A stretch of 64,000 bases of DNA, from positions 3,243,821 to 3,307,820 of the forward strand of contig NZ_CP013341.1 of NCBI RefSeq assembly GCF_001455205.1, written 5' to 3'. Positions 50,069 through 59,733 of this stretch are shown in pieces (the first letter of the stretch is position 1; each line of letters opens with the position of its first letter). A program made the translations under genes and the position numbers. Under the pieces are notes generated by a model, which saw nothing but the letters and a program-made list of their open reading frames with translations, was not told where the DNA came from and did no database searches. This DNA is from Nitrosomonas ureae (GTDB lineage: Bacteria > Pseudomonadota > Gammaproteobacteria > Burkholderiales > Nitrosomonadaceae).

Positions 50069-50162
50069 CATTCAAGTAATGTTTTATATCAAAATCTCAC
50101 AAAAGAAATCTAGAGCATCCTTTTTAAAAAAAGGATAGATACCCTCTTAAGCGTGAAGGGAA

Positions 50163-50846
50163 TTATTCGTCATCGTCATCCTCTTCATCATCATCCTCTT
50201 CGCTTGCGGTTACCTCACTAGCACTATCCTCGTCTTCTTCCTCATCTTCTTCGTCGTCTTCATCTTCTTCATCTTCGTCCGGCTTCAACACCATCTTGCC
50301 CGCAGCCAAACTCGCATTCAGATCCGTCATCGGCGCTTCCTCATGCACCAGATTCTGATGACAGTCTATACACGTCGCTCCTTCCGTTTTCATCTTCTTA
50401 TGCGCTTCCTGGGCATCCGCTCCAGGCGGATTCGGATCTCTATGACAGTCACGGCATGTTACACTGTCCCATTTCTTCAAATTCATCCGCGCATCATGCG
50501 CCATAATCAGCCGACGCTCATTAAACTTCTCCAACGTCGAATAATCATTAACCAATTCCAAATAAAGCTCTCTCGCACCATCTACCGCATGCGTATATAA
50601 CGCTAAATGAAAATTCTTGAATCCTTGCGGTATATGACAGTCCTTACAGCCAGGATTCACCCCTAGTGCCCCATAATGAGTCGATTCCTTGAGTTCCGTC
50701 TGCGTATATGTCATCGAGTGACAGCTGGTGCAGAATTCTTCGGTAGATAGCGCCGCTTCTCCTCCAAATACCACCGCTACCAGCAATATCCCCAATAACC
50801 CGCCTGTCAGTAGTGTCCCTATCGCACCTTTCTGTAAGCCGCTCAT
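50163..50846 (-). CDS. cycB: Membrane tetraheme cytochrome cM552 (CycB, NapC/NirT family)
   Basis: A 227-residue membrane-anchored quinone-reactive cytochrome that passes electrons from c554 to the quinone pool. An N-terminal membrane segment (about 10-28) precedes four CXXCH heme sites: CTSCH, CKDCH, CRDCH and CIDCH. The last roughly 40 residues are almost all Asp and Glu, with a short SASEVTAS island, from simple-repeat DNA. The start overlaps the cycA stop by one base (TGATG). The acid tail is unusual for a NapC homologue. Confidence 0.95.
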   Translation of the reverse strand: MSGLQKGAIGTLLTGGLLGILLVAVVFGGEAALSTEEFCTSCHSMTYTQTELKESTHYGALGVNPGCKDCHIPQGFKNFHLALYTHAVDGARELYLELVNDYSTLEKFNERRLIMAHDARMNLKKWDSVTCRDCHRDPNPPGADAQEAHKKMKTEGATCIDCHQNLVHEEAPMTDLNASLAAGKMVLKPDEDEEDEDDEEDEEEDEDSASEVTASEEDDDEEDDDDE

Positions 50847-51568
50847 CAGTCTTTTCCTTTTTTATCTTTTTTATCTGCCACTTTCTCTTTGGCATTCGCT
50901 TGAAATTCATCATGAAACTTGAACTTGGGTTCCCCTACGAATGTACCATCAAGCTTGTAATGCTCATGCATCGCTTTGACATCCTTCACCATCTTGTCAA
51001 AATCAAATGTGTATTTCGCGTCAACTTCCGGAGTAAATGGCGTATAGGGAGCTTTCGCACCTTTCCATGGCGAACCTTCGTAGTTTAAATGACAAGCACT
51101 GCAAGCTTCTTCAAAATGAAAGTCTTGCCCTTTGTCTGCCAATACTTTGCGTTGCATGGTAGTGCCTTTGCTTTCAAAGGCCTGACCTCCCTTACGGTGA
51201 TCTCCCCGATAGCTCTTCCCAGGTCCATGACAGGATTCACAACCAACTGCCGCTAGCGGCTTCTTCGGTGTTTCTACCGTATAGCCACCTTTCTTGCCCC
51301 ATCCATCAACATGACAGCCTACACAGTCCTTGTCTTGCGTGTAGTCCTTATCCGGATCCAGCTTCGCTTTTATCTTAGCTTCCTTGCGTGTGCCCGGTTT
51401 TAACGATTCCATCGCTTTGGCATGCGCCGTGTCATTCCATGATTTAGCTTGCGATTTGTGACATGAACTACATTTCGTACGACCTTCAAAATCCGCCGCC
51501 AACACTGTGCCCGAGAAAAATGCAGTCATCGCCAGTATGGCCAATATATGGGTTATCGCGTGTTTCAT
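50846..51568 (-). CDS. cycA: Tetraheme cytochrome c554
   Basis: Periplasmic electron acceptor of hydroxylamine oxidoreductase (240 residues). A signal peptide ends around VLA (residue 24), and four CXXCH sites are present: CSSCH, CVGCH, CESCH and CSACH. The spacing fits cytochrome c554 of Nitrosomonas. It carries its own strong AGGAGGAGA site, 129 bases after haoB. Confidence 0.97.
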   Translation of the reverse strand: MKHAITHILAILAMTAFFSGTVLAADFEGRTKCSSCHKSQAKSWNDTAHAKAMESLKPGTRKEAKIKAKLDPDKDYTQDKDCVGCHVDGWGKKGGYTVETPKKPLAAVGCESCHGPGKSYRGDHRKGGQAFESKGTTMQRKVLADKGQDFHFEEACSACHLNYEGSPWKGAKAPYTPFTPEVDAKYTFDFDKMVKDVKAMHEHYKLDGTFVGEPKFKFHDEFQANAKEKVADKKDKKGKD

Positions 51569-51697
51569 CTCTCCTCCTTTATACTTTTTTAATTCAAATT
51601 TTATGGGTTCGTATTGTACGCTATCATCGTTTTGTGTAAATGATTATGTGTCCGCTTTTTTGGGAGTTTTATTGTCGCTCAAGGCTATTTTTTATTT

Positions 51698-52729
51698 CTA
51701 AGGTAGCTTATATACCCAATAGCCTCCTTGTTGGTAGATCAGTTGCGCCAGATCTTGTTCCGTCGGCGCAGTCTTATCTACAAATGGCAGCATCCTTGCC
51801 AACAACGTCTGACTACTTTCTTCATCACTCAGGAAAAATACTCTGATCTCATTGTCTGAAACAGATTGCAGTGTATAGGTGTCAAAATTATTTTCCTTAA
51901 CTTGCACTTTCATTTGATTGATCATGCCATGCATATTCCCTGTCATCGGAAAATTCTGGTAGGCAACGCCTATACTTTCCGGGTACATGAGCCCTAGTTT
52001 ATAGACATCGGTCACGTGTACAATCAGGTAGGTCTCACGATCAGAACCAATCAGTTGCCGCAGTTGCTTAATACCGTCTTCCGCTGGTGCCGCCAGTGCC
52101 CGACTGAAGTGTTTAAATCGTTCCAATTCCACCGAATCCGCTTTGCTTTGCCAGAATTGTTTTTCATACGCCTGGATCTCTTTGCTGTGCTCCAGCCAAG
52201 GAGCCGGTATCATGAGGGGTTCGTTCAGGTGATGAGTAAAAAACGTGTCGTGCCCTGTAAGCAGTTTGATTTGCCGGGAGGTGTCCCACCAGGATAGTAT
52301 CAGCGCATCTTTCGGAGCGTACTTGCTGATCGCCTCGGCCAGAACAGTAAGCTCCGATGGCTTTCTGTCAAAATTGTAGAGCACTTCATTGGTGCTATTC
52401 TTCCAGTAGATCAGTACCGGCGCTCCATCATTTTGCCTTGCAACAATGAATTCAGCGATCGGCTTGCCTACTCCGTCAGCTTGTACTTTGTACTGACCAA
52501 GCTTTAAATCCGGCCAACCTGTCAAATCTATTTTACTAAACTTGCTGCTGTCGCTTTCTTCTACCAATTGATATTGATAGGGAGCCGGTATCGGTTTAAA
52601 CCAAAGATACACAAACCAGCCCAATAAAAGCAATCCTCCCGTCACCAGAAAAATTCCTAATGACGGGAGCAGCCTGTCTCCTGACCGCACCACCGGAGCG
52701 GCGCGGTCTGTCGTGTCAGCGCCTATCAA
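51698..52729 (-). CDS. haoB: HaoB, hydroxylamine oxidation operon membrane protein
   Basis: A 343-residue protein, the conserved second gene of the hao operon. A single N-terminal membrane segment ([18 protein letters not shown]) precedes a large periplasmic-looking domain without heme motifs. It overlaps the haoA stop by four bases (ATGA), so it is translationally coupled. Its role in vivo is not settled. Confidence 0.93.
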   Translation of the reverse strand: MIGADTTDRAAPVVRSGDRLLPSLGIFLVTGGLLLLGWFVYLWFKPIPAPYQYQLVEESDSSKFSKIDLTGWPDLKLGQYKVQADGVGKPIAEFIVARQNDGAPVLIYWKNSTNEVLYNFDRKPSELTVLAEAISKYAPKDALILSWWDTSRQIKLLTGHDTFFTHHLNEPLMIPAPWLEHSKEIQAYEKQFWQSKADSVELERFKHFSRALAAPAEDGIKQLRQLIGSDRETYLIVHVTDVYKLGLMYPESIGVAYQNFPMTGNMHGMINQMKVQVKENNFDTYTLQSVSDNEIRVFFLSDEESSQTLLARMLPFVDKTAPTEQDLAQLIYQQGGYWVYKLP

Positions 52730-54438
52730 GCTTCACTTTGCTTACGTTTGCGCCAACCCGCCAAGGCCAGTGTTCCGGCGAGCAGCATGCCGCCACCTAA
52801 ACCACCCAGTGAGATCTTCTCAGCTGTGCCGTCCAAGTCAAGTAAACTGGTGCGTTTCGATTCAAGATTCTTCACCCGTTCCTGCAGTGCAATCATCTCG
52901 CGGATACGAGTATTTTCGTCTTGAATTTCAACATACGCACGGTTAATCGGACCCCAGCCTTCCGTATAAGTCCATCCACCCGGATTTACGTGCGCCAAGC
53001 CTACATGCATCTTCGCCAGGTCATTTTCGTGCATTTCCAGCACCTTGAGCTCAATCGCCGCAGGGCTGTTGCCTTTCGACCAGAACAACTGTGCAAAATA
53101 TGCATAGCCTTCTTTCTCCGGTGGCGGTGGAGCAGGACGATTAGTTTTTTGGCCTGTCAACAAACCTTCCTTGTACAGTGTATGCACAATTTCATTAGCT
53201 TCCTGATACTTAGCCAACCCTTCCAGCGTGCCTTTGTCCATCAATTCCAAATATGAACGTGCAAAACGCTCCGAGTGACATTGGGTACAGGTAACCACCC
53301 ACGAGTCTAAACGAGCTTCCGACCATTCGCTATTAATGTTTTCCGCTATACCTGGAACAAATGGATAGTTCGCCCACCGAATCTTCCTTACCATGTTATG
53401 GCTATATTCACCTTCGTATTCCATGTGACAACCCGCACAGGTCGGTGCATTTTGACCGCCCAGTTCATAGGCGTCTTTCAACTGTACTTCCCAGTTCCAT
53501 TTGTCTCCCAGCATCGACACCATCTTGCCGTGCTTGGACATGGAGTAAGCTTCCCAGTTGTTGTGATCCACACCACTATGGCAAGTGGCACACGCTTCCG
53601 GCTTACGCGACTCCGCAGCTGAAAATTCATGGCGCGTATGGCATGAGTCGCATTTGTTCTGATTCGTATGACACATCGAGCAGCCTTCAGCTACTTCGCG
53701 TTGCGGCATCGCTGCCCAAACAGTGGTTTCTACGTTGGCTTTATAGTCCAGCGCGTGCGAAGGGCGTCCATCGGGCCATTGGCCGTGCGGCCAAATCATC
53801 GTGTCACGTTCCGATTCCCGTTCCACAAATTCCTGCAAGTGACATTTACCGCATACATCCGCTGTCGGCATAATGATGTCTTTGGTGTGATCCGCTTTCT
53901 TCTTCGCATTAACATCCACGTGACAGTCAATACACCCCACTTCCTTCAGGTTCTCGCCTTCCGCCAATTTACCCAAAGAGCGCAAATTCTTCTCTACGTC
54001 CTCAAGCTTGCCTTTCTTATAAAAGGTAGGGTCATCCGGCTTAAGATTACGAATCTTGTCTAAATTCGCATGGCTACTACGCTTCCATGCCTGAACCCAT
54101 ACCGGCGATTCATCCGTGTGACATTCTACACATTCCTTCCGGCTCGCTATCTCTTTATTCGAAGTCGGCGATTTGTAAAATGTCGCAGGATCCAAATATA
54201 TTCCATACGGTATCGGTTCCCAATACTGCGCCATCGTTCCAGGCCCCGCTCCTTGCTCAGGATCCTTGTAGCGCTTCACCACCGCTTCGTATACTTCCTT
54301 CGGCGTCGCCTTCTCACGATCCAACTTCAATGCTTCATACAATTCGTCCGGAACGCTCGGTATGTTCGCATGCGCCGTCCCTATCAGCATAGCTCCTAAC
54401 AGCCCCGCTATTACCCCAGCCCATCGCTTGGCTTTCAT
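52726..54438 (-). CDS. haoA: Hydroxylamine oxidoreductase
   Basis: Periplasmic octaheme enzyme that oxidises hydroxylamine during ammonia oxidation. The precursor has 570 residues with a 24-residue signal peptide ending AHA. All eight CXXCH sites are present: CVECH, CIDCH, CGKCH, CSMCH, CDSCH, CATCH, CAGCH and CTQCH. Tyr491 in [10 protein letters not shown] becomes Tyr467 after signal removal, the position of the tyrosine cross-linked to heme P460 in N. europaea. A C-terminal membrane segment (about 550-562) ends in RKRK. A strong GGAGAGAAAG site precedes the ATG. Confidence 0.98.
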   Translation of the reverse strand: MKAKRWAGVIAGLLGAMLIGTAHANIPSVPDELYEALKLDREKATPKEVYEAVVKRYKDPEQGAGPGTMAQYWEPIPYGIYLDPATFYKSPTSNKEIASRKECVECHTDESPVWVQAWKRSSHANLDKIRNLKPDDPTFYKKGKLEDVEKNLRSLGKLAEGENLKEVGCIDCHVDVNAKKKADHTKDIIMPTADVCGKCHLQEFVERESERDTMIWPHGQWPDGRPSHALDYKANVETTVWAAMPQREVAEGCSMCHTNQNKCDSCHTRHEFSAAESRKPEACATCHSGVDHNNWEAYSMSKHGKMVSMLGDKWNWEVQLKDAYELGGQNAPTCAGCHMEYEGEYSHNMVRKIRWANYPFVPGIAENINSEWSEARLDSWVVTCTQCHSERFARSYLELMDKGTLEGLAKYQEANEIVHTLYKEGLLTGQKTNRPAPPPPEKEGYAYFAQLFWSKGNSPAAIELKVLEMHENDLAKMHVGLAHVNPGGWTYTEGWGPINRAYVEIQDENTRIREMIALQERVKNLESKRTSLLDLDGTAEKISLGGLGGGMLLAGTLALAGWRKRKQSEA

Positions 54439-54711
54439 CTTTCTCTCCTTTGGTTTTCCATAATTTTTTTCCCTTCTTATCTTCCCGGCCTCTCAAAAGA
54501 CCACCTTCCTTCGCTTCATAGCCCCCAACCATCCATCCAACTTCAACAGATAGCCCCTCCCTTAGACTACTTAGTCAGCCTTGTACTGTCAGATATTCAT
54601 TATTAATATTTATAATCAACATATTAATATACTTTTTTAGTTTGCCTTACTTACTATAAGTTAAGTTTATTTTTGCTTTTTTATAAAAAAAAATTAATTT
54701 TATGCTACCCG

Positions 54712-54975
54712 CTAATTCATCATTTTAATCGCGGAAGATAATCGACTTTTATAACGCGCAGCCTTATTTTTGTGAATAATACCTTTTCCAGTAATGGAAT
54801 CAATAGTACCTATCGAACTGTTAAATACATTTTGAGCCAGATCTTTATCCCCAGACCCTATCGCTTTTCTTACATATTTAATTGCAGTACGCAATTTAGA
54901 CCGTAAACTGACATTGTATTCTCTACGTTTGACAGCTTGCCTTGCACGCTTTCTCGCTTGTGCACTATTAGCCAT
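54712..54975 (-). CDS. rpsT: 30S ribosomal protein S20
   Basis: An 87-residue primary 16S rRNA-binding protein. It begins [20 protein letters not shown] and ends with [20 protein letters not shown], both diagnostic. GGAG precedes the ATG. It precedes the hao operon on the same strand, with about 270 AT-rich bases between that probably contain the hao promoter. Confidence 0.97.
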   Translation of the reverse strand: MANSAQARKRARQAVKRREYNVSLRSKLRTAIKYVRKAIGSGDKDLAQNVFNSSIGTIDSITGKGIIHKNKAARYKSRLSSAIKMMN

Positions 54976-55050
54976 AATTCCTTAGCTCCTTCAAAGAAAA
55001 AAGGCTTAGATACTACTTTCTTTTTTTTTATATTGCAACTTACAATTCTT

Positions 55051-55420
55051 TTATTTACTCATGGTATCAGATGTCGGGGGCTTACAATAAAATCTCGAAG
55101 GGAATTCCGAATTACGCTGTTTATTCCTTATAACATCCCCGCCTTCGTTGACACATACCATAATTGACATATCCAAATTGGGAAAATATTCGTTAGACCC
55201 AGGTTGTGCCGAGGTCGGTGGCACTTTTTCTCTTATTTTACCGCATAACTCAGGTTCATTTAGCTTCGGCGAATCATCCTGCATCGCAGGTAATGGACAA
55301 AGATTACATGGATCGCCCGGGCATAAGCATCCGGTACAGCTAGCAAGTGTTATTGATGAAAAAAAAACTCAATCCGAAAATGCAAATAAAAATCACACCA
55401 ATTTTTAATACTGAAAGCAT
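55051..55420 (-). pseudogene. Small cysteine-rich lipoprotein interrupted at a 9-T tract
   Basis: A minus-strand ATG at 55420 with an AAGGAT site five bases before it starts a hydrophobic leader (MLSVLKIGVIFICIFGLSFF). After nine T (55367-55359) that frame stops. Removing one T joins it to a frame with a lipobox reading LASC, then TGCLCPGDPCNLCP and a polar domain to 55051, giving a 122-residue lipoprotein with a complete signal peptide. No family recognised. It may be a sequencing artefact, a slippage-controlled gene or a pseudogene. It lies 75 bases upstream of rpsT. Confidence 0.65.
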
Positions 55421-55544
55421 AATTATCCTTATTTATTTTTTAATAATATTACGTAATACTTATAAGTTAGTTCTAACAAAACAAGGATTTTATCAAAATT
55501 AAAAATAACTGAATAACCGATCTGGAAAAATATAAAGGACTCTA

Positions 55545-56402
55545 GGGTCTGTTGACATTTCACATAGGTAGCCACAGATATCCACATGCCATGGCTACCA
55601 TACTCTCAAAATTTCTCTTCAGTTTGTCGTATCGTGTCGCTACTGCCCGATACTGCTTTAGCCGGGCAAAAGCATTTTCCACCAAATGTCGGTATCCATA
55701 CAAACCCCAGTCCATATCTGCGTTGCCCTTCAACGAGTTGCGCTTTCTCGGTATCACAGCTCGAGCCCCTTTCTTCGTTATCTGTCCTCGTATACATTCG
55801 CTGTCATAGCCTTTGTCCGCAACAATCGCTTTCGCGTCAGGCAGTTTGGCAATCAAATCAGGTGCTATAGAACAGTCATTGACTTCTCCACCGGTGATTT
55901 CAAAATCGGCTGGTAAACCATAACTATCAACCGCCAGGTGAATCTTTGTGGTATTGCCTGCGCGGCTTTTCCCGATCGCCTGTGGTTCCTTGTCCGCTGC
56001 GCCTGCACTATGCGCTGGTGCGCTTTAACATAGCTGCCATCAATAAATTCCCATTCACAATCCGGATCAATAGACAACGCCTTGAAAATCCTTAACCATT
56101 TGCTGCTTAATGACCACGCATTGAATCTTTTGTAGATGGAATTCCAGCTTCCAAATGCCTCAGGCAAGTCTCGCCACGGGCAGCCAACCCGCATTCGATA
56201 CAGCATACCTTCTACTGTCATGCGCAGATTGCGCTTGTTATATATCGCTTCTTGAAGCAGAATCTTCTCCAGCTTCGACCAGAACTCATCACTGAGCATC
56301 AATCGGGGCATCGCAAACTCGTTTTGTTGGTGGTATGGGAACCCCAATATTACGAGTTTGTTTCTATCTATTAAATACTTATCTCAAAACGTCAACAGAC
56401 CC
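55545..56402 (-). mobile_element. IS5-family insertion sequence (IS427-like)
   Basis: An 858-base element bounded by inverted repeats. Left GGGTCTGTTGACATTT and right (inverted) GGGTCTGTTGACGTTT differ at one base. TA lies outside each end (55543-55544 and 56403-56404), consistent with a TA target duplication. It contains one transposase on the minus strand. Flanking sequence is CTAG on both sides. Confidence 0.88.
55560..56311 (-). pseudogene. IS5-type DDE transposase, frame interrupted
   Basis: The N-terminal part (from MPRLMLSDEFWSKLEKIL at 56311) has the first catalytic aspartate in WEFIDGSYVKAHQ. The C-terminal part has ADKGYDSE and the HLVENAFARLKQYRAVATRY signature with the catalytic glutamate. 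The frames meet just after KAHQ, where CAGCGCATAG looks like a GC duplication of CAGCATAG. Removing two bases restores the usual KAHQHSAG sequence, and a minus-one frameshift would do so too. It is probably inactive unless frameshifting occurs. Confidence 0.85.
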
Positions 56403-57168
56403 TAGGCTAGCAGGCTTAATTTGTTAGTGTAGCAAGGTGTTAACAAGCGGTAAATTAAGCGATTATATGTAAGAATTCCTAACTTTGTTTACAGTATAAA
56501 ACAAATGCACTCCCTTAATCTTGGTGAATCGCCAAGAAATCTGGTGGCTTTATCAAACACGAGTCTGGAAGATGACACAATTCGGAACGCTTCAGTATCA
56601 ACCGACCAACGATATAGGCCGTACTGAAACATACCAAATTCAGGAATTTTCCCTGTGCAATAGCATTAATCAGCGATTCATAATGTTGCAGCATGGTCCC
56701 AAGCTAGAAGCTCAAGATGGAGCAAACAATACATAGCTGTTTGAATTAATGTAAAATTATCAGGTTTGATAAATATTACTTGCAAGCCATTTACGTTTCA
56801 AGTTAAATTGCCTCCGGCACAACCAATGACACCACTTCCATTTTCAAATTGCTCTGAATAGAGTCTTTTGTTTTTCTGATCTTTTCATCCTTCACCTCGA
56901 TAATTAGTTTTCCAATCACCTTAACAAAATATCCGGCTTTATTGAAACACAACAGGATGGTCTTATTCTGATAAAAGTCAATTCGATTCAGGATTGATGG
57001 GTTCTCGCTATGTTTCTTAGGATGTTAGGTATAAATTTGAGATGCGGATAGGGCTTGAGCATTATCGTTCGTTTTGATTGTAACCACGAAACTGAGCTCT
57101 CGCGGCACAAAGCTTGATAATGCTCTCGCCTCAAGTATCTGCAACAATTGGATTGAGCCGAAGAAGCC
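56403..57168. other. Intergenic region with gene fragments
   Basis: About 770 bases after the insertion sequence. On the minus strand, 57024 down to 56803 is open for 73 codons and reads RIDFYQNKTILLCFNKAGYF then VKVIGKLIIEVKDEKIRKTK, but has no good start and looks like the 3' end of a broken gene. A 59-codon minus-strand frame (56694-56515, beginning MLQHYESLINAIAQGKF) has no recognised family or ribosome site. The rest is featureless. Confidence 0.45.
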
Positions 57169-57630
57169 TTACTGCTGTTGTCTTGATACTACACTGGTGC
57201 CCGTATGCGCTCCGGTTGATGTTTTGCAATGAAATGCCACATCATAACTATCCGTCCCTGCTGCGGTATGCATAACGAATATGCTGTACACACCGGATCC
57301 TTGCGTAATCTTAACCAAAGGGCTGTATGTGGTATTACTATCCGTAGTATCGACACTAAATTGCGCACACTTGTTCGTGGTACAGCTGGTTCCTTTATAC
57401 GCCAGGATACTGACTTTAGAGGTGCTTGCTGTCATATCCTTAACCTGTGCTTCAAGATAGGATGGCGTACCGTTACCATCGTCAAAACAGGTCGCTTGAT
57501 AAAAATCCACAGCTGCGGCCAAGCCGGTGGTAAAACTACCCGTCTGGTTATGCGCCGAAACTGTACTGGCGTAGATTGCCAATAATCCAAAAACCGGAAC
57601 TAGCATTCCCTTAACATTTGAGAATTGCAT
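57169..57630 (-). CDS. Exported protein of unknown function
   Basis: A 153-residue protein with a signal peptide (cleavage near VSAHN, about residue 26) and a beta-rich, Thr/Ser-rich mature part with five cysteines (ATCFDD, TSCTTNKC, AFHC), which may form disulfides. AAGGAG lies before the ATG. It is the last of three minus-strand exported-protein genes (with HEAT and YcnI-like) and may be co-transcribed with them. I do not recognise a family. Confidence 0.75.
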   Translation of the reverse strand: MQFSNVKGMLVPVFGLLAIYASTVSAHNQTGSFTTGLAAAVDFYQATCFDDGNGTPSYLEAQVKDMTASTSKVSILAYKGTSCTTNKCAQFSVDTTDSNTTYSPLVKITQGSGVYSIFVMHTAAGTDSYDVAFHCKTSTGAHTGTSVVSRQQQ

Positions 57631-57727
57631 TAATAAACTCCTTTAAAAATTATTTTTTCCATTCACTTTATTTGAACGATCATCAGATATAGCTTTTCAC
57701 AATACCGCTGTACCTAAGGTGCTTTAT

Positions 57728-58318
57728 TTAAATACCATTATCTTGAGTCTGATTGCTTGCGGACAAAGCTTCCAGTTTCATGGTTGCGAGATCTTTGATG
57801 GCTTGCGCTTCATCTTCGTCTTCAACCACTTGCTGCAGCAATACCACGCTTCTTGCATCGTCACCCAAGCTATCCAACGCCATCAACCGCACTGATAGCT
57901 CAGTATCTTGCAGCGCTTGCTCAAGTACCACGAATAGATCGCCGCAACCTTGTTGCGCAAAGGCATAAACCGCCTGTCCTCTGACTTGCGGATTAGTGTC
58001 CTGAATCGCAGCTTGCAGGATTTTTTGTAAAATTCCAGATTCAATCGAGCCCTTCACCGCCAATTGCGACAATGCATTTACTCGTTGCGCCGGGTCATTC
58101 GATGCTGCAAGGTTAACAATCGCTTCGGTAAAATCAGCGTCCGACTCTGATACATCTCCTTGTTCCGCCATGCAATAAATTTGAATTGCATTCAGGCTGG
58201 AAACTGAATTCACTGCCGCTTCATCCGCAAGCGCATATTTGGAAAATCCAATAGCTGCCATAAAAAAAATAACGAACGGCATGGCAATCCCGTTCTTATG
58301 GTTTGGTAATTTCAACAT
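57728..58318 (-). CDS. Exported HEAT-repeat protein
   Basis: About 196 residues from ATG 58318, which has AGGGGG about six bases upstream. A hydrophobic N-terminus (FVIFFMAAIGFSKYALA) is a probable signal peptide. Then come several HEAT-type repeats: NDPAQRVNALSQLAVKG, TNPQVRGQAVYAFAQQG and TELSVRLMALDSLGDDA. Such repeats bind other proteins. It lies between the YcnI-like gene and the cysteine-containing protein. A longer in-frame extension upstream (to 58384) is unlikely. Confidence 0.82.
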   Translation of the reverse strand: MLKLPNHKNGIAMPFVIFFMAAIGFSKYALADEAAVNSVSSLNAIQIYCMAEQGDVSESDADFTEAIVNLAASNDPAQRVNALSQLAVKGSIESGILQKILQAAIQDTNPQVRGQAVYAFAQQGCGDLFVVLEQALQDTELSVRLMALDSLGDDARSVVLLQQVVEDEDEAQAIKDLATMKLEALSASNQTQDNGI

Positions 58319-58408
58319 TATGGCCCCCTCAAAAATTAGGAGATGAACAAGAGCTCCCACACCGCCCATCTCCTCTTTCAACAAAAAGCTAATACATGGC
58401 TAATTTTC

Positions 58409-59164
58409 TTATGGTTTCGGCCAAATCTGCACACCCTTCTTGTTTTTAATCGGCAAATCACGATTGATCTGCGCCGCGGATGGAATTAAGTCAACCGTGT
58501 CGCCTGTCGCTGAGCAATTCTCAGGCAGAGGATTGTTAGCCAAGTCACGAGTCACTGTATAAGTAGCTGGGGAATCAAAACCATGCAGACCAGGGCCGTC
58601 ATAGTCCGATCCTACCGCCGGTGTCCAGAGGTTAAGTTTGCCCTCAGCAAAGCCTGCTATCGTTGTTGGCTTGCAAATATCCGCAATGGCCAAAACAATT
58701 TTCACGCTCGAAGCACATGATGTCGGTTCAAACAAAACCGCGCCTGCTCTGAATTTGAGATAGCTTGCGTAATGATCCGGCATTTTGCCATCTTTGACAT
58801 AAAACCCTACTACATTCCCGCTATCATCGGTCTTTTCATCTTCTGCTTTGAAAACACTGGGATCCAATACTTTCTGAAACAGATTACCCCAATTTACAAC
58901 ATGCGCATCAATAGTATCGGTTGCAACCGTGCCATTAACTTTAACAATTGAATCAACGCCGTCAGGAAAAACCACTGAACTTTTAGTTGTGAAGGTTCCA
59001 TCTCCACATCCGTGTCCAATAACTACGTTATTAGTGATTCGGACTCCCTCGGTTCCTACAGGAATTTCCAGGCGAGTATGCGATAATACGTTTTGTGAGA
59101 GACCCAACAGCAAAGTTGTCGCTAAGGCAGTATGGGTAAAACACTTAAATTGCTTTGTTAACAT
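58409..59164 (-). CDS. Exported YcnI-like (DUF1775) protein with a possible N-terminal histidine
   Basis: A 251-residue protein with a signal peptide likely cleaved after VLS (residue 28), which would leave His29 as the first mature residue. The mature N-terminal part, HTRLEIPVG followed by GHGCGDGTFTTKSSVVFPDG, follows the DUF1775/YcnI pattern (HGC..G..T). Some YcnI proteins bind copper with an N-terminal histidine. Whether this one does is an inference. The C-terminal half (about 125-251) is not typical. A 13-base-arm inverted repeat lies in its leader (59224-59255). It heads a three-gene group. Confidence 0.65.
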   Translation of the reverse strand: MLTKQFKCFTHTALATTLLLGLSQNVLSHTRLEIPVGTEGVRITNNVVIGHGCGDGTFTTKSSVVFPDGVDSIVKVNGTVATDTIDAHVVNWGNLFQKVLDPSVFKAEDEKTDDSGNVVGFYVKDGKMPDHYASYLKFRAGAVLFEPTSCASSVKIVLAIADICKPTTIAGFAEGKLNLWTPAVGSDYDGPGLHGFDSPATYTVTRDLANNPLPENCSATGDTVDLIPSAAQINRDLPIKNKKGVQIWPKP

Positions 59165-59223
59165 GTTACAAAGACCCCTTTTTTTAACTTATTAATAGAA
59201 TGATTTATATTTCTCTTACTAAG

Positions 59224-59255
59224 GTTGCCTTTTGAGGTGGATCTCAAAGGGCAAC
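59224..59255 (-). repeat. Inverted repeat in the YcnI-like gene leader
   Basis: GTTGCCTTTTGAG (59224-59236) and CTCAAAGGGCAAC (59243-59255) form a 13-base stem with one mismatch and a six-base loop. It lies 60 bases before the YcnI-like ATG. No T-tract follows on the minus strand, so it is more likely an mRNA structural element than a terminator. Confidence 0.5.
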
Positions 59256-59356
59256 TGAAAAATTATTCTTTTCTTACATCCCTGAAAATCCTTACTATTT
59301 GAAGAAAAGAACTTATTTCAGGGTGCGATAATATTTTCTCTACCGGGTAAAAGCAA

Positions 59357-59373
59357 TGTGACAAATTGTCGCA
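59357..59373. promoter_or_regulatory. Palindromic operator-like site, copy 1
   Basis: TGTGACAAATTGTCGCA: arms of eight bases around one central base, with one mismatch from TGCGACAA-W-TTGTCGCA. It is the copy nearest the YcnI-like gene, about 190 bases upstream. The factor is unknown. Confidence 0.55.
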
Positions 59374-59388
59374 CCTTTACCGCCTTTC

Positions 59389-59416
59389 AAAAAAAACCCC
59401 GCAGCAAGCTGCGGGG
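59389..59416 (-). terminator. Orphan intrinsic terminator on the minus strand
   Basis: CCCCGCAG (59397-59404) pairs with CTGCGGGG (59409-59416) around CAAG, and the minus strand then reads eight T (59396-59389). No gene lies upstream of it on the minus strand before 59923, so it would end a transcript starting inside the intergenic region, or mark the tail of a lost gene. Confidence 0.7.
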
Positions 59417-59607
59417 TATTAATTGCGCTTAATTATCTATTGATCGCTTGTCTTCTCATTCCTTACGGCAAGAAGAAAAACTTTCATAGATACAAGCGTT
59501 CGCACCACAAGAGGTTTTTCAACGAGACATCATTTAAAAAAATCACCAGGCGATAGATGGCAATTTCTTCAGGGACGGATGATAGGGATCACACGATGGA
59601 AAAACAA

Positions 59608-59624
59608 TGTGACAAATTGCCGCA
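59608..59624. promoter_or_regulatory. Palindromic operator-like site, copy 2
   Basis: TGTGACAAATTGCCGCA, two mismatches from the perfect palindrome. It lies between the other two copies, preceded like copy 1 by CAA. Confidence 0.5.
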
Positions 59625-59733
59625 GGCAATTATTGCATTGACACAGGAGTCCTCACAAACACACACGAATCATTATTGAACAATTAGTTAGAAGAAATTA
59701 ATCAATATCATTCCCACTCAGTATTTATGTGAG

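Noticed and set aside
50117..50136. ATCCTTTTT/AAAAAAAGGAT repeat before the hao operon terminator
   Set aside because: AT-rich and weak compared with the GC-rich terminator that follows.
54160..54399. Plus-strand open frames opposite haoA and elsewhere opposite real genes
   Set aside because: They are antisense shadows of strong genes, with no ribosome site or family features.
55148..55408. 86-codon plus-strand frame opposite the lipoprotein
   Set aside because: The opposite strand has a complete signal peptide, lipobox and ribosome site, so this frame is a shadow.
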